A stretch of 64,000 nt of DNA from Lumnitzera littorea (taxonomy: Eukaryota > Streptophyta > Magnoliopsida > Myrtales > Combretaceae). The stretch lies in NCBI GenBank assembly GCA_024138015.1, contig JAMXBB010000012.1, forward strand, positions 20,023,105 through 20,087,104, given 5' to 3'. Positions 36,222 to 48,240 of this stretch are shown here, one piece after another. Under the pieces are notes generated by a model, which was given only the letters and a program-made list of their open reading frames with translations, made no database searches and was not told the DNA's origin. Each line of letters begins with the position of its first letter. Position 1 is the stretch's first letter. The translations under genes and the position numbers were made by a program.

Positions 36222-36900
36222 TTAGGCTTCTTTCCTTATAGATAGCTGTGCATCAAGGGCTTTACGTGCAGATATTCCATCTTCGTGCTCGTTGAAGAAG
36301 GTTACTTTAGCAAAGTATAGTTCATTGTATGTAAACAGATCCTTTGTTGCAGGAACGAAGACATCCTCCCATTTCCAATGACCCTTCATGCATTGATGCC
36401 ATGTTGAGAGTATCATGTTATAAGCATACAGCTTTGTCCTTCCAATAAGGAGATGGTATGATACAAGTGCATTGATCACATAGAACCATGCAAAGCATCA
36501 AGCTATTTGCAAGGGCCACATGCCCCATTATCTTCATGGAAGATTCATAGAAACCATTTAGTGTGATAGGCTGTCTCAATAAGTTTTAAATATCTATCTT
36601 TGCAGCTTTAAATGTGGACATTAGCATAACATTGAGTGAAGACCTATTATCAACAAATGTCCTCTTGTTAAGATGACCATTGAGTATGCTTTCTATGTAT
36701 AGAAAGTGATTGTGGTTGGGATTCTTTATACACATATCAGCATTAGTGAATGTAATTTCATTAGTGAATGTAATTTCACCATCATTCACTAAGATCATTC
36801 CTTGTGTAGGACATACTATGGTATATTTCTTGTATGGGCCTTGGGCAACTCTTATAAGTGAGCTAGTTGTTGCGAATCGAGCATCTTCGTTAAATCTAAG
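36222..36900 (-). pseudogene. Tat-like aspartic protease, frameshifted
   Basis: Minus-strand reading. After Gag comes VNDGEITFTN, then HLNKRTFVDNRSSLNVM near 36630-36690, matching the VDNGSSLNVMP active-site block with Gly changed to Arg. A stop and frame change around 36480-36590 leads to VSYHLLIGRTKLYAYN and STWHQCMKGHWK (36222-36479). This is the usual YHLLLGRPWIH...STWHQC region of Tat/Ogre/Retand-like proteases. The active-site glycine loss and frameshift make it inactive. RT should follow at lower coordinates but is absent. Confidence 0.78.
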
Positions 36901-36949
36901 TAGATGAAAGCAATTCCTAACATTGGTAGTCTTTAGTAAAGCAAGGACA

Positions 36950-38560
36950 GCATTATCATTTCCATTTCTTTTAATTTTGAGTCTTTCACCTCTATCTTTA
37001 TGTGCCTTGGTTGGTTATACTTCTATTTCTTGGGTCTTTGCATGGTCACGAGTGATAACATTCACAACATTATATTGGGTGTTGTGAGCCGGAAGTAGAT
37101 TATTCCTAATATTATTGTCTACAATAATTAATTCCCCATTTTGAACCTGTTCGTTAAATATTTTCTTCATTGTCAACAATCTTTTGTAGGATGACTTACA
37201 CTCCTATGGATCATGCAAAACTTGGGGTTACTCTTTTCCTCATTTGTTGGCAAGCGCTTAACTCTTAAGAGCTTGATGTTTCCATCATCTAGCCATTGGT
37301 TAAGGACACCTTTCTCATTAAGTGTGAGTATGTTAAAGATGATTTGGTTCTTTTAGAGCTCTTACTTTTGAATTTCTTTACTGCTTTTGAATTCTTCTCT
37401 TAAGCTAATTTGTTGATGGTGTGTATTTGTTAAATCTCACATTCTCACCTCTTTGTCGTGCCATTGAGTTATTGGTCCTTCATGTATTCTTAACTAATGT
37501 AGCAAAGGAAGCTAATAAAAGATTTTTAAGGTAGATTGTGTACTCACGAAACATTCCTTAAATACAAATCTTGACCAACTCTCTCTCATCGCAAACATCT
37601 TGCATATCTAGTGAACTCTCTTTGAGGCGCTTGATATAGCTTATGAGGTCATCCTTGACCTTCTAATGGATTCTTCCCATGTTAGTAAGGGTAGTCTTTT
37701 CTTCGATGGAGAAGAACTTCTCCAGGAACATTTTATACATACTACCTCATGAATTCATTAATACTGGAGGGAGGTTAACATATCAGGTGTATGCCTACTC
37801 AATGAGTGACTTAGAAAACTCTTTCAATTTCAAATTGTTATTTAGGCCATACACTTCTAAGGTCTTAATGAATTTCATTAAATGTTCTTTGGCACTCCCC
37901 ATCTTATTATTGAATAGTATGAATTTCGGATTTACATAGTTCTTAGGGTATAGCTTTACAGTAATGTGTTGATGATATGGGAGCTTCAATTTCAATATCC
38001 CAATTGCAGACTTTGCTTGTATCTTCTTCTAATACACATCCAAATTTTCTTTAGTCATAAATGAGCCTCTCTAGGTAGATTTTCTGCCCTTAGTGATATC
38101 GTAGGAGTGGGGTGCATCGACTTGAGATTCATAGGTGTAGAGCTTATAGCCATGAGATTCATTGGTGTTGGTTACATAGAGTCAATAAATGTGACACATG
38201 GTATAGCGCATAAAGATGACGAGCTTCCAATCTGAACTCCTTGGTTTCTTACTTCTAATAATGAATCTTGTGTAGTTGTGGGTTCTATTATAAGAAATTG
38301 CTCCTCAAGTTTATGAGTGACTTGCTCAATGACAACAGGACGGTTGAGTATGGTGTGTTGTTACACCACATTGAAATGATTCGAGAAAGTTGCCCCTTGT
38401 TGTGCAACAGCAAAGGCAATCAAAGTAGGCGCATATCGAGTAAACATTGCCATGAGTTCACCTAAGTTTCGATTAGTCTCTTGCAGCTCATGCGTTAGTT
38501 GTGCATTGTTAAGGACACCTTCTTACATGTTATCTCCTTGATTAGTGTCTTCAACTAGAG
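36950..38560 (-). pseudogene. Tat-like gag (capsid and zinc knuckle), broken
   Basis: Minus-strand Gag remnant that follows the 5' LTR and primer site. Readable blocks are GELMAMFTRYAPTL near 38450, GSAKEHLMKFIKTLEVYGL and LKLKEFSKSLIE (37795-37900), MFLEKFFSIEEKTTLTNM, DDLISYIKRLKESSLDM and FREYTIYLKNLLLASF. Then comes a CCHC-like CMIHRSVSHPTKDC at 37176-37217 followed, after a one-base loss, by MKKIFNEQVQNGEL. This order is typical of the Gag of the Tat group. Several stops (for example after SLIE) break it. Confidence 0.8.
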
Positions 38561-38671
38561 GTGGATTTTAGTCATTGGTTACAGTAGTAGCATCGTGCTC
38601 TTAACTAACTCCGTTAATAGGATTAGGTTGTTTTTACCTTGGAGGTACTATGATGTGAGTATCAAGTCTTC

Positions 38672-38690
38672 CCTCCTTAGTGGAGTCACA
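38672..38690 (-). other. Primer-binding site of Tat-like element
   Basis: The minus strand reads TGTGACTCCACTAAGGAGG, six bases from the 5' LTR edge. It resembles TGGCGACTCCACTGGGGA, complementary to a tRNA 3' end (probably tRNA-Arg). Its place and orientation fix the element as minus strand. Confidence 0.6.
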
Positions 38691-38695
38691 AAAAA

Positions 38696-39347
38696 TGTGG
38701 GTGTGGGGGTTTGAATATGAAGGTCACGTGCATGCAGTATGACAAGTGTACTACACGTGACTAGAGAAATAACTTGAATAGTATGTAGGGGATGATCAAG
38801 AGAGAAATGTAGGGAGGAGGAGGAATAGACGATCCCAGTAAGGCTATAACACTTGTAGTGATAGGTGGAAATGCCTAAGGGCATCAAACTCTACAGTCGA
38901 TGGAGAATAAAGTAATGTTCTTGAATTATAAAAGTGTTCGATCTTTCGGGGTAAGAATTTGATAGAGTAATGGTGATTGTGTTAAGATCTCTCTTATTCA
39001 AATGAGGGAGGGAAATGGGTATATATAGGAGTTAGCCATTGATCTCATGTGGAAGATCATGATGTTGATTAATGGCCAAGATCAATCCCTTTCCTTAATG
39101 GATCCCTTATGGGCTTCTTTGGATTTAGTCTTAGTAAAAGCCTTATTCTTAGTGTAAACCAACATTGAGAAATGTTAGATTAAATGGGTTGATCCAATGA
39201 ATCTTACTTTAAGTTTGCTATGCTAAAACTTCCTTGATCATCTTGAATATTTGGACTTGACTTTTTGACCCTCTCACTTTAGCCAAAAGAGTTAAACCTA
39301 ATTAATTAATGGGCTTAAGACTCATATCCAATTTTATCCCCTTTACA
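38696..39347 (-). repeat. 5' LTR of Tat-like element
   Basis: 652 bp matching 26041-26694. On the plus strand it runs from TGTGGGTGTGGGGG to CCCTTTACA. The minus-strand TATA box CTATATATACCC lies at about 39018-39029. Confidence 0.82.
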
Positions 39348-39352
39348 AAAGC

Positions 39353-40498
39353 AGACTATAAACAAACGTAAAAACCTAAATAAGTGCTCTTAATTATTTT
39401 CTTCACACACACATACATATACATACTAATATACGTATATATGTATTATTATTATGAGTGGGGCGAGTCAAAACCAAATTGGAAATGAAACTACAATAAT
39501 AAAGGAAATTAAATATGTGCAAATACAAGTAATTCAATCACTTAATCTTGATAAGATAATCATGCATCTTCTTCTTTTGACTTTTGGTCGATAGGTCGTC
39601 TCTTTTATTCAATTATGATCTATTGAATTCAACTTTAATAATAAATGATCCCTCAACTGTCCTAGTGCATGAGAGAGAGAGAGAGAGAGAGAGAGAGATA
39701 TATGAAGAAGACACAACATTGAGGAGATATTGATGAGGTAAATGTAAATGAAAAATCTATGCTTAACTGGATGGAACACTAGAATCCTCCGAAAATCTCT
39801 CCATCATACGACCTTCTTTTTTAAGAATCAAATAAATTGCAATTTCATGTAAGTAAGACAATTGTGCAAGTGTTGTAAATTTTGCATGAACTATCAACAT
39901 TAGCAAGGGTTGCGATCCAATTCGATAGTCTTTAAAAGTTCCTGCCATTGTAGTTGTGACATCTATGGGACCATACTACCTTCTTTTATTATGGGAGTTT
40001 TTGGGCAACAGTTACTATCACCGCATGGACCATTGAAAACTTACTAATAATAAAGATTGTATTGTACCTAATTACCAGCTAATTAATTAAAATCGTAGAA
40101 CCAAGACACAACAAAGGAATCTCTGGTCCCTTAAAGTGTAAATCAATAACAAATGATATCTAAAGGAAGATCCTTCCATTCCTAATTAAGTTGAAGTCTT
40201 GGCCATGGGATTGTGTAATAACATCATTTTGCAAATGTCATTTAAGTCCATTCAAAATTCACAAGAAAAGTAATCTCATCTTAACCCATTCTCGATAGGG
40301 TTTAAACTCTGTTTTAGCATTTCAATCCAAGGCATTGCCAATGAAACCGCACCCACCCCCCACCGCCATGGATAATTGAGTAAAAGTTGGTACTATCGTG
40401 TGTGATAGAAATTTATAAAGGAAAATAATAAAAGGCTGGAATTTACTTTAGACGTGTGGTGATTAAATCAAACATTTTCCATCTTTCTTTTTACCCAA
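39353..40498. other. Intergenic DNA with GA microsatellite
   Basis: Contains a (GA)n tract at about 39669-39698. No gene recognised. A minus-strand open stretch at 39763-39948 lacks a known domain. Confidence 0.55.
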
Positions 40499-40689
40499 AA
40501 AATATACAATAAGTATTACACATTATATGGTGTGTAAATATTAATAAAATATTAATACAAATATTCATGAAAAGAATAATTTTCAAATCAATTATTACGT
40601 GTAATTTACACATGATATATAAATCAATATTATATTAGTATTTACATGATACGTGTTATATACATAACATATATTACTCATTGAATCAT
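40499..40689. repeat. MITE-like inverted-repeat element, copy 1
   Basis: About 190 bp with long imperfect terminal inverted repeats. GTAAATATTAATAAAATATT near the left is matched by the reverse complement of AATATTATATTAGTATTTAC near the right. The same element recurs at 44467-44668, and both end in CATTGAATCAT. No target duplication fixed. Confidence 0.55.
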
Positions 40690-43600
40690 CTTTCCCCTCT
40701 ACTCCTATTACTTCTACTAATTCTTTTGTTCCCATTCAATATTCGTTCATTTATTGTTAATTTGGTATTATTCTCTAAAAGTCAATTAATTTGGTATTTT
40801 AGGTATTATTTCCCCAGCTGCCTCTACAATCGCAGCCTTTACGATAGTTTTGAAGAGCTTCGTTGATTACTGTGCAGTAAAATTATATTTTCAGATATTT
40901 TAGTAATTGCACGATGGAAATAATTTGCAAATTATAGTGAGACTCTCTAAATATTATAAGATATAGACACCGTAAATTTAAAAAATATTGCATTTGTACC
41001 CGAAAAGATATTGACGCCATAAAGTTTATACACTGACGCGTTCAAGATTACAATAGCAATTATATTTTAAAGCCGATACATCACTTCAATTTGAATCGTA
41101 TTAATCCTTGAAATATCCAATCAAGTCAAGAGAAATCTCAAACTAAATGATGACCAGCTTAAATAATATAATAAAAAGTGTAAATTTATATAAGAGGAAA
41201 TATTTGAGTTACTATAATATTTTAAATTGAGTAAATGCAGTGTTTTTGAAATTCATATTATCATTATTATTTTTGTAGTTTTAATAATTTTAAAAATTGC
41301 TTTTGTAATTTACCCACATAATTTTGGGAGCGGTGGCCTTGATACTTGACTCTTGGGCGCTTTAAAAATAGGTCAACAACGGATCATGAGATCAATCAAA
41401 TAAAAAAAGACACCCAATATACGAAGATTTGAAATAAAGTAAAACTTTTGGAACAGGGTTCACTTTATTTTGTTATTTCTTTTCTTTCGAATCATAATTA
41501 CAAAACAGGGCAGTTAAAAATAGAAAGCAGGAACCGTATCAATAACTTGTACGGTGGTACCACACAGTCCGAACGGAAGTTGTTCATCTTTTAATTTATT
41601 GCAGTTGTTGCAGGCCCTGGTATGGAGTCGTGAGCGACTAGCCAACTCCGACATTTGTACATGCAAAACTTAACATCTTCAAATTTGGTTGGTACGATGG
41701 GAATAATAAGCTAAATTTTAAGAATTAGAATAATCTATTGAAATTTAACTTTTTAGCGTTTTATATGAGCTTCTGTTATAACATATAATTCCAAAAGTTT
41801 CTACTTTCTATATAATTTCATTTTCTGATGTATTATATTTATTTATGATGTAATATTGAATTTCCTTGATTTTTCATTTATTATATTTATCTACAATATT
41901 GTTATTGAATTTTCTTACATTCGGTGAGCACAACGTACGCTTATATAAAATGTTTTTTTTTTTTTTTTTTTTATCGGTAGAACACTTATATAAAATGTTA
42001 TCTTCATAGTGTTTACTATAATTATAGTCACATCCATTTTCTAGTACAGTTTCATATTAATTTTCATCATTTGTATTTGTCATGAATCATTTTTATTGAA
42101 TAAATCTGTGATTCACCAAACCATATTCCACTACTAAAAATAACAAGTTTACCGTTTTGTTATTCCGCAAACTCCGCTCTACCCCACCTTTTTTTTTTTT
42201 TTAATGCTACGCTTCATATTGCGCCATAGCATATAATGAATGATCAACTGATGATCTTAGAAAATGTCTTTAGTAGTAGTGTCAGTAGCAAAGAAGATAA
42301 TTGGCATTTATACATTGAAAAAAGATGAAAAGGGCCATAATGCATCTTCCAAAATGATATTTATATTGAAAGAAAATCTGATATTTATACATTATATTTT
42401 TGGCCAACTACTTTCCATTTTACACTTACTGAGACAAAGAAAATTAAACTGATCGATAAATATACATATTACTAAATTATCATGGTTTTATCGATATTTA
42501 TTTGAACATGACTTTATATATGGTGGAAGAATAAGATCCTTTTAAATTCTTAGTCAGTGAAACTATGATATAGCTCAAGAAAATGGTTCGCCTATTTGAA
42601 AAATATTATGTTAAGTGCATAAGTTTATACAATATATAATATTGAGGCTTTTTATTTTTTATTTTTTGTATTATGTGTTGATAAAATTAGGTATTGGGTT
42701 AACTATCAACCAACAAGGAGAAGTATCTTTTCGTGCATTACGCTAACTTTAAACTAATCTTATAATTCAAACATAATTGAAAAATTAAAAGTCAAAAGAA
42801 AAAAATTTGTTGATTACTTTCAATTCCAACATAATTGAAAAATTAAAAAGTAAAAGAAGGGGACCAAGGAGATTCGTAGCTATCCTTTCAGCTGTTTGGC
42901 CATCTATGATGGCAATCTACTCTACCAGGCCAGTTCACACCCATGGCTGAACATAAAACTAAAAGGAAAAAAAAAAAAAAAAAAAAAAGAAGGAAAAAGC
43001 ACAAAATAAGTGAACATGGTGTTTCTTAATCCTCGTTGGTGCGTTTAGCATTAGGATGGGTGAATATAGGATAGGGAAAGTATTAGGGTGTTATTCCATA
43101 CGTTATTTTATAGGGATTGATTTTTAAATTTTTAAATTAGAACTTATTTTATAATATAGAAGAATTATTATGTAACCTATAAACTGTAAATTTTTTTAGG
43201 TATTCATAGATAGTACTTTAATCATATATATTTCAATTACATATTTCTCAACAAGGTGTAAATCATGAGCCTGAAAATATAAACCCAAACAATTTATCCC
43301 AAAATGCTATTATTACGATGAATAGCTATTCATTAGTCATGTTACCCAACTATCCCTCTCTTTCTTTTGCCTTCTCCTTTTATCTTCTTCTACCGAAACC
43401 CACGCAATTAAAAATATTGAAACATGAAAGACGACTGAAAATCATGGCTGAATTCATGCAAAGACGAAAAATGATCGAAAATTAATGTCTACGTATTTTA
43501 TTTCACAAAGCCTCCCCGAATCTCATAACCCAAGAGAACGGTGGATGCAACTTTCTAAAATCCATCATCTTCCACCATAATCAATTAGACCAGCTATGTT

Positions 43601-44466
43601 CACGAATGTAAACTAATGGAATAGGGTTTTGGCGTTACGGATAGTGACGGGCTTTTATTTGAAAATATACAGTAATATTTATAATTTTAATTTTATTCCT
43701 TATCTATTCCCATATATATATTGCTATTCAACTAAGTAAAGTTATAGCCTATTACTTGTCTATCATGTTACTTTTAAACTGCGATTTAATTCACTTTTTA
43801 TTTCATGTGATAAATGTGAAAGGACCATTATAACTTTTCCCATTTAGCTAACTATGATTCGAAAATTAAGTATGACAGCTCAAAAATTACTGGCCGGACC
43901 CTCAGCCGTTAGCTTTTAATAATGCACCATAGGTTATTTAAAATAATTAGGTTCTATACTCGAAATTCCACGTAATTTGATGCATATCCTTCAAAGATGT
44001 TGAGTATAAAGAAGTGGATGCATTTAAGAATCACGTTCTTTTGTCCTTGTTAACTTGTACACCTTCCTTAAGCTTTCATTAAAGATAACATAGGAGTCAA
44101 ACAATGTCCTAATGTAAACAAAATGTCGCCAAATAAATGTTGAGGATCCATTGAATACTTGCATTGTCATTCTTTTCACATACTAATGTTGGCCATGAGT
44201 TAAGATTCGAGGTATCTTCACAAGGGATATCCATTTTTTGGCTTCTTTTCGGCTTAATTTCCCAAACATAATATGGAAGTACAAAATGAAACATAAAATA
44301 AATATGTCATGACACGCACATATGAGAAACAAACAATCCAAAATTATATGAAATTCAACTAGTATTTCTTCTTGCTTTGTAATAAATAGATCTCACTTGT
44401 TGTAACAAATAATAGTAGAAAAGAAGTAGGTAAAGAGATAAAAATAGACATTATTTCTAGAAAAAA
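40690..44466. other. AT-rich intergenic DNA
   Basis: Long T and A runs at 41952-41972, 42189-42202 and 42968-42988. A repeat-like patch around 43035-43360 (GGTGCGTTTAGCATTAGGAT start) may be an old hAT-type MITE. No gene recognised. Confidence 0.5.
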
Positions 44467-44668
44467 GATTAAATTGGTATTATATGCTACATGTTATATC
44501 TATGTAATGTGTAAATATTAATAAAATATCGACATGGATTATAATAAAAAAAATAATTTTTGAATCAATCATCACGTGTGATTTATATACATTATATATA
44601 TTAATATTTTATTTATATTTACATACTAAATGTGCAAAACATATAGAGTATATTATTCATTGAATCAT
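44467..44668. repeat. MITE-like inverted-repeat element, copy 2
   Basis: Second copy of the 40499-40689 family. About 70 bp at each end pair as inverted repeats (left GATTAAATTGGTATTATATG, right complement ATGATTCAATGAATAATATA). Confidence 0.55.
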
Positions 44669-46264
44669 TTCTTTTTATTTCTATGGAGACCTCAATAATT
44701 TAGGGTTAGTAACCATAAGAAATGAAAGCAAAGTTCAATGTGTAAAGTCCTAAATACTACTATAAGTATACCCTAAATAATCTAATAAATTTAGATTCTT
44801 TAAAGTTACTTTTTTTTTTTTAAGTCTCCATAGCTTTAAAGCTAAAATAACCAATGAAGTAATAAAAGAAAAAAAAAAAAAAAAAGAGCTAAACAAAAGC
44901 TTAGTTACAGGCATCATCAACTGACATTGGGCATTGTTAGAATAAAACGACACTTAGCTCGATCATTAATTGACTAAACTAATCATCATCAGGTGGTTCA
45001 CCCATTCTCAGCGACCTACCTTCATCTTCTCTCATTCCTAGTCCACTAACTTCGAATTGTATACTTACCCATTTCAACCCATATAAAGTTTTATAATAAC
45101 TGACAATGTACAGTATTGTGGAACATTGCCTAGTATCATATCTGGAGGGATATTATATGTAAGTCTTTAACGTGCGACTTAACATTAGATCTCGCTATCA
45201 GAAAATACATTAGTATAAAATATTGGTCAGTATAAATATACTACCATAAGGTATATAGTGCTACTACAAAAGTTAGAAAAAAAAACAAGTTGAGTTTTCG
45301 GTAAAACTTATTTTTAAGTCGTTTGTACACGACTTCTGTTTATAAACTCCCTCGTATGATTGTTTTTGATCACGCAATAACTTCCCAAACGGGATGGGTG
45401 CTCTTATAATGCCTTGCTCTGCTCTTTTTCACCACTAGCGCCATTTTTGACCGTATGAGATACAATTCTAGTAAGATTTACGGTCATATACATTTAGTTT
45501 GGTTCGTTTTAGTAGGTTACACTATGTTAATTCATCTTTGATACTGAAATTAGTGGAAGACATAAGATTTAAATGCTAAACGTACATTTTATGGTAAAAT
45601 TATCGTTAAAGTTTCAAAAAAGGTGTTAACCTTTTACCTCTCGCTCAAATCGGCTTCTGAGTTGTGCTTTACATTGAGCAATTTAAGCTTCACAATGGTT
45701 GGGAAAAAAGTTTATCGTGGAGAACTTTTCACCACCCTCGGAGTTCAAAGCCTGTTTTGGAAAACCAGGTGCTGCCAAATCGGTTTACATTATTTTGGGT
45801 CCCCAAGAATGGACCGAAAAAATTACATATTATTCTAAGATATCTCACATAGACATTATCGAAATTAAATATTTATATTCATTTAGACCTTTTTGCTTAT
45901 CTAAAGTTCTGAAAATCACAATTATGTCTATTGCCCTTGTTTTTTCATTCAAGATCCGTCGAAATGGGGGAAAATGCAGTTGGTGAGAGGTATCTAAGGA
46001 ACAAGAGATAATATGAAAATATAAGTTATGTGGATAATAACTGATAAAAGCATATAAATATTTCCTTAGATGGTATCTAGTAAAATAATTCAGATTATAT
46101 GATGGGCATCATAAATAGTGTTGCTTTTGGTACTTCCAGAATGGAACGTAGTCCTGGAATTTAGCTAAAACGCAAACCAAAAAGCTTGTTGCAAACGTAC
46201 TTATTTACGTGAGATTCTTTGGTAAAGCTGATGAGGTCCTCCAACCTAATGGTACAAACAAGTC
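44669..46264. other. Intergenic DNA, repeat-derived
   Basis: A patch at 45250-45480 includes CACGCAATAACTTCCCAAAC and CACCACTAGCGCCATTTTTG, words that look transposon-derived, but the class is unclear. Open stretches at 45623-45986 are not recognised. Confidence 0.35.
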
Positions 46265-46532
46265 AGTGTCTAGACCTACAATATGATCTAGTTCAAATCA
46301 TGAATCGGTTTAGAATTAGCCCGTTAATTTTTCAGAGCTTAAACCACTCAATGACTTATTAGGTTTGGTGGGTCAAGGCAGTTTAGACTTGCGAATTTAG
46401 TGAATTAATGGGTTGATCTATGGTTTAGCTTATTCTATTTAAAAAAAAAATTGATGGAAAAAAATGTATATATATACGCAATATATATATGTGTGTCTAT
46501 TAGTATATATATTTACTAAAGAGGTTATGGCA

Positions 46533-46563
<31 letters not shown>

Positions 46564-46865
46564 GAATGTATGTAAATATATAAAAATATGTACATGAATA
46601 TATATGTATGTTATATATATAAATATATATGTAAATGTATATTAATATATATATATATGGAAATATATATAAAATCAAAGAAAAAATTTAAAAATATTTT
46701 GAAATATCGATTCCTGAGCCATTAAGTTGCCCCCTAAATTGGTGGTTTAAGTGAGTTAACCCATAATTAGTCTCTTTCTAGCCGGTCATGATTTACCACT
46801 TTGGTGACATGTGAATTGGTAGGCCTAAGTCGATTTGGCTCGTGTCTTAGGTCTAATCTAGTCTA
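46265..46865. repeat. Dispersed repeat with AT-rich core and TA tracts
   Basis: Uninterrupted relative of the split repeat at 21186-24485. TAGACCTA near the left end is mirrored by TTAGGTCTA near the right end. The core has (TA)n at 46535-46562 and further TATA-rich DNA to 46670. Confidence 0.5.
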
Positions 46866-47406
46866 GAAACATGATATTACTTCAAAATACAAAACTAAAC
46901 TTAAAAATTTTAACTAGAACTCTACTCAAAGTAGCAATTTATATATTAAACTCAATTTAGTTAAATTTATCTAGTCTCATTTATATTTTATTTTTCTAAT
47001 TAAAATAATATTGATATCTAAATTTGAATCAAGTATAACTAACACTACATTTTTAAAATCAAAATCACAAACAATTCGAGTAATTTGTAAATAAGTTGTG
47101 ATTGTTGTACTCTTACTCCAACTTCAATTACACTAGGAGACATCTCAGCAACTAAAAAAAAAATTTCCAGGTGATTTAATTTATATTTTTGAGGGAACTT
47201 TATGTTCTTTATCTCTATTTATAATTTTTTTCTGCGGTTAGTTATGTCTGTAGTAATAATTGCTAGACAATAGAATCACTTTCTTGGAAAGTGGATATGA
47301 TATGATAGTAAATAAAAATGTACATATTTGGGAGCTTAGGAAATTGGATTACATGCTTGGGATCAAATATTTTTGGAGAAAAAAGAAAGGTACAGTAGAG
47401 ACAAGG

Positions 47407-47442
<36 letters not shown>

Positions 47443-48130
47443 CTTAAGGTAGAGACCAATTTTATGACTAGGAGAGAAAAGAGGGACCATGTTGTCCTTT
47501 GGAAGGGCAGCAACAGGTTCCGAACCCAATGACTCCACAACATGTCCTTAAGCCCTCCACAAACCCAATCGACAACCTTGGTCTGTCCTTTGCCCCCACA
47601 TCCCCACATGGCTTTGCCCCTCTCTCTCTCTCACACATAAGTCACACGCCCGCTTATATGCCGTATGTGCCGTATAAAAGATTTTGAAATATATATAATA
47701 GTAATTCTTCATTCTCTCCTTTATTTTTGAAAAATCATTTGTAGATATTCTTTTAAAGCTGGGGAAAAAAAAAATCGTGAGGTTTTAAATGCTCGAAATA
47801 ATGAAAAATGGGTATCGATAAATAAAATTTAGACAATATTGTAAATAATCTTTTTAAACTTTAATTTAGATATATATTGATTTTTCGAACCTTCAAAGGT
47901 ACTTTAAAATCTCTTAAACTTTGATAAATTAGTAATATAAAAAATAGTTAAAAAAAGTTATATTATGATCAAAGTTTAAAACTGCTTAAAGCATTAATAA
48001 GTTTAGGGGATACTTTAACACCAAAATCAAAGTCTTAAAAACTTATTTTAATCTCGAGGTTAATTGCTAATTTAACAAAGTATAGTGAGTTTTAAAATAT
48101 ACTTTAAAAATTCAGAATGTTAATTCATAC
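46866..48130. other. Intergenic DNA with TA microsatellite and a GC-richer patch
   Basis: (TA)n at about 47408-47440. The next 230 bases (47440-47690) are unusually GC-rich and contain a CT repeat and CCGTATAAAAG, a TATA-like word, but no convincing frame follows. Possibly a decayed promoter. Confidence 0.4.
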
Positions 48131-48134
48131 TTAA

Positions 48135-48240
48135 TTTTATTTTATTTTATTTATGATTATAATGGATGAAAGATATTCGAACTTAATCCATCTTACTAGG
48201 ATGCTAACGTTTATATCACTAGACCATAAGGATCTTGGTA
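48135..48240 (-). repeat. SINE-like remnant
   Basis: The minus strand has TGGTCTAGTGA (48216-48226, box A with one mismatch) and AGTTCGAATAT (48173-48183, box B core) at 43-nt spacing. A short (AAAAT)n tail at about 48137-48160 follows. It is too short and eroded to be a tRNA gene. Confidence 0.45.

Larger units (their letters stand above)
26041..39347 (-). mobile_element. Ty3/gypsy Tat/Ogre/Retand-like element, gag-protease only
   Basis: A 13.3-kb minus-strand LTR retrotransposon. Its LTRs are 26041-26694 (3') and 38696-39347 (5'), flanked by AAAGT and AAAGC, a 5-bp duplication with one transition. Next to the 5' LTR the minus strand reads TGTGACTCCACTAAGGA, close to the primer site TGGCGACTCCACTGGGGA of many Tat-like and LARD elements. 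Gag and protease are readable from about 38560 to 36222. No RT, RNase H or integrase block was found in the remaining 9.5 kb. That part holds tandem repeats, a sequence gap, an LTR remnant (27974-28906) and a nested solo LTR (30336-32976). All frames are broken. Confidence 0.8.

Noticed and set aside
37679..37939. Plus-strand 86-codon open stretch as a gene
   Set aside because: It is the antisense of the minus-strand Tat-like Gag, which has recognisable family blocks.
45361..45440. 5S rRNA-like GGGATGGGTG word, as in Cassandra TRIMs
   Set aside because: Only about 10 bases resemble 5S. The rest of the 5S internal promoter is absent.
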